From NCBI GenBank assembly GCA_037447655.1, contig JBBHKE010003283.1:170851-234850 (forward strand): DNA of 64,000 nt. Direction: 5' to 3'. The position numbers and the translations under genes were made by a program. The notes under the pieces were generated by a model that ran no database searches, was not told the origin of the DNA, and saw only the letters and a program-made list of their open reading frames with translations. Of the stretch, positions 63,310 to 64,000 are shown piece by piece. This DNA comes from Zygnema cylindricum. Its lineage: Eukaryota > Streptophyta > Zygnematophyceae > Zygnematales > Zygnemataceae. Every line of letters begins with the position of its first letter. Within the stretch, counting starts at the first letter, position 1.

Positions 63310-63976
63310 ATGGTGAAGTGTATTGCTTGTATTCCAACGCAGAATGTAGGAGTTATTGAACGCTGGGGGAAATACTCCCGTTTGGCCCATCCTGGTTTCA
63401 ACTGCTTTATTCCTTGCTTCGGTTCATGGCTCGCGGGAGTGATTTCCCTTCGAGTACAGCAGTTGGACGTAAACTGTGATACCAAAACCAAGGTGAGTTC
63501 AGCATTGTCCAGATTTTAAGAGAAGTTTTAAGTTTTTTCCAGTTGAATGAGCAGTGTAGGAGTCTGTTTCAGTTTGTATTACCATACAATTCTGTTTCAG
63601 TTCTCCACGGTAGGCATTATTTTTGATGTTATTTTGGAGGGTATTGAGTATGTTCCATCATTTCAAGAATTAAAGGATGGAAGAAAATTTTGTATGTATT
63701 AAGGTATGCTTTACTCTTAGACTGTAAGGTTTGTTTTCCTTTCCTGTTTTTTTTTCAGTTGCTACTGCCACAGCTGTTCTCGAGCCTTTTAAAAATTTCT
63801 GAATATATTTTTCAAGAGACTACTTAACCGTTTGTTTATGTATTGCCTTTTGCAGGACAATGTGTTTGTGACCCTGACATGTTCCGTACAATACCGTGTG
63901 GAGGAGAATACTGTCTATGATGCTTTTTACCAACTCCAGAATCCACGTCAACAAATTCAAGCCTATGTGTTTGATG
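63310..63976 (+). CDS. HIR: Hypersensitive-induced-reaction (HIR) protein, SPFH/prohibitin family, 5' part
   Basis: HIR proteins belong to the stomatin/prohibitin (SPFH) group. They assemble in plasma-membrane microdomains and in plants are linked to defence-related cell death. Exon 1 is 63310-63492 (61 codons) and exon 2 is 63856-63976, ending in phase 1 at a GTGAG donor; the rest lies beyond the window. Visible family features: [57 protein letters not shown] and QIQAYVFD. The ATG at 63310 is chosen since the family starts just before the Cys-rich CIACIP stretch. Many plant members begin MG and are myristoylated; here residue 2 is Val, but Cys4 and Cys7 could be palmitoylated. The intron is 363 bases with a T-rich 3' end. 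Confidence 0.9.
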
Positions 63977-64000
63977 GTGAGATTAAGTTTAGGGAACGGC

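Overview
The window is a repeat-dominated stretch of a plant-type nuclear genome. GT-AG introns interrupt three recognisable host genes: ATG3, an Hsp20-family chaperone, and a hypersensitive-induced-reaction (HIR) protein. The retroelements are Ty1/copia type. The plant-like ATG3 (its THG segment and the TRNVPCLRR motif) points to the green lineage, probably a streptophyte. I cannot name the species. A run of ten N at 24854-24863 marks an assembly gap.

Layout. 1-3984: AT-rich non-genic DNA with ends of a small inverted-repeat element family, a 53-bp LTR scrap and a 20-bp tandem repeat. 3985-9843: copia element 1 (minus strand, decayed). 9844-41215: about 24 kb of a 40-bp satellite (about 600 units), interrupted by two solo LTRs (22382-23142, 30441-31168) and by copia element 2 (34785-40350, plus strand). 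The two LTRs of element 2 differ only by five 1-base indels. 41700-43163: the N-terminal half of ATG3 on the minus strand, its last visible exon facing the satellite. 44585-48553: a six-exon Hsp20 gene on the plus strand, 275 codons as spliced here. 48554-63309: a nest of transposons: Harbinger-like MITEs, a LINE tail, and copia element 3 (52529-59403, TSD GAGGC). Element 3 itself contains a hAT-type MITE and a probable solo LTR. 63310-end: the first two exons of an HIR/SPFH gene.

Main messages. (1) All copia insertions inside the satellite sit on the same GCGATAAC stretch of the 40-bp unit. (2) Both copia lineages have a primer-binding site complementary to the anticodon region of initiator tRNA-Met, as in Drosophila copia, and both start gag inside the LTR, so the reading frame runs through the LTR end and the primer-binding site. 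(3) ATG3 is either cut by the satellite or has an intron of more than 41 kb. (4) Tandem repeats of 40 bp or 20 bp period recur at several otherwise unrelated places, including in and next to ATG3. (5) At least five small inverted-repeat transposon families can be defined from their ends, several with clear target-site duplications.

The host genes are unrelated in function (autophagy conjugation, protein folding, membrane microdomains), so no pathway is shared; the window is mainly a record of repeat invasion between and inside genes. Exon structures were deduced by eye from splice sites and family resemblance, without alignments.
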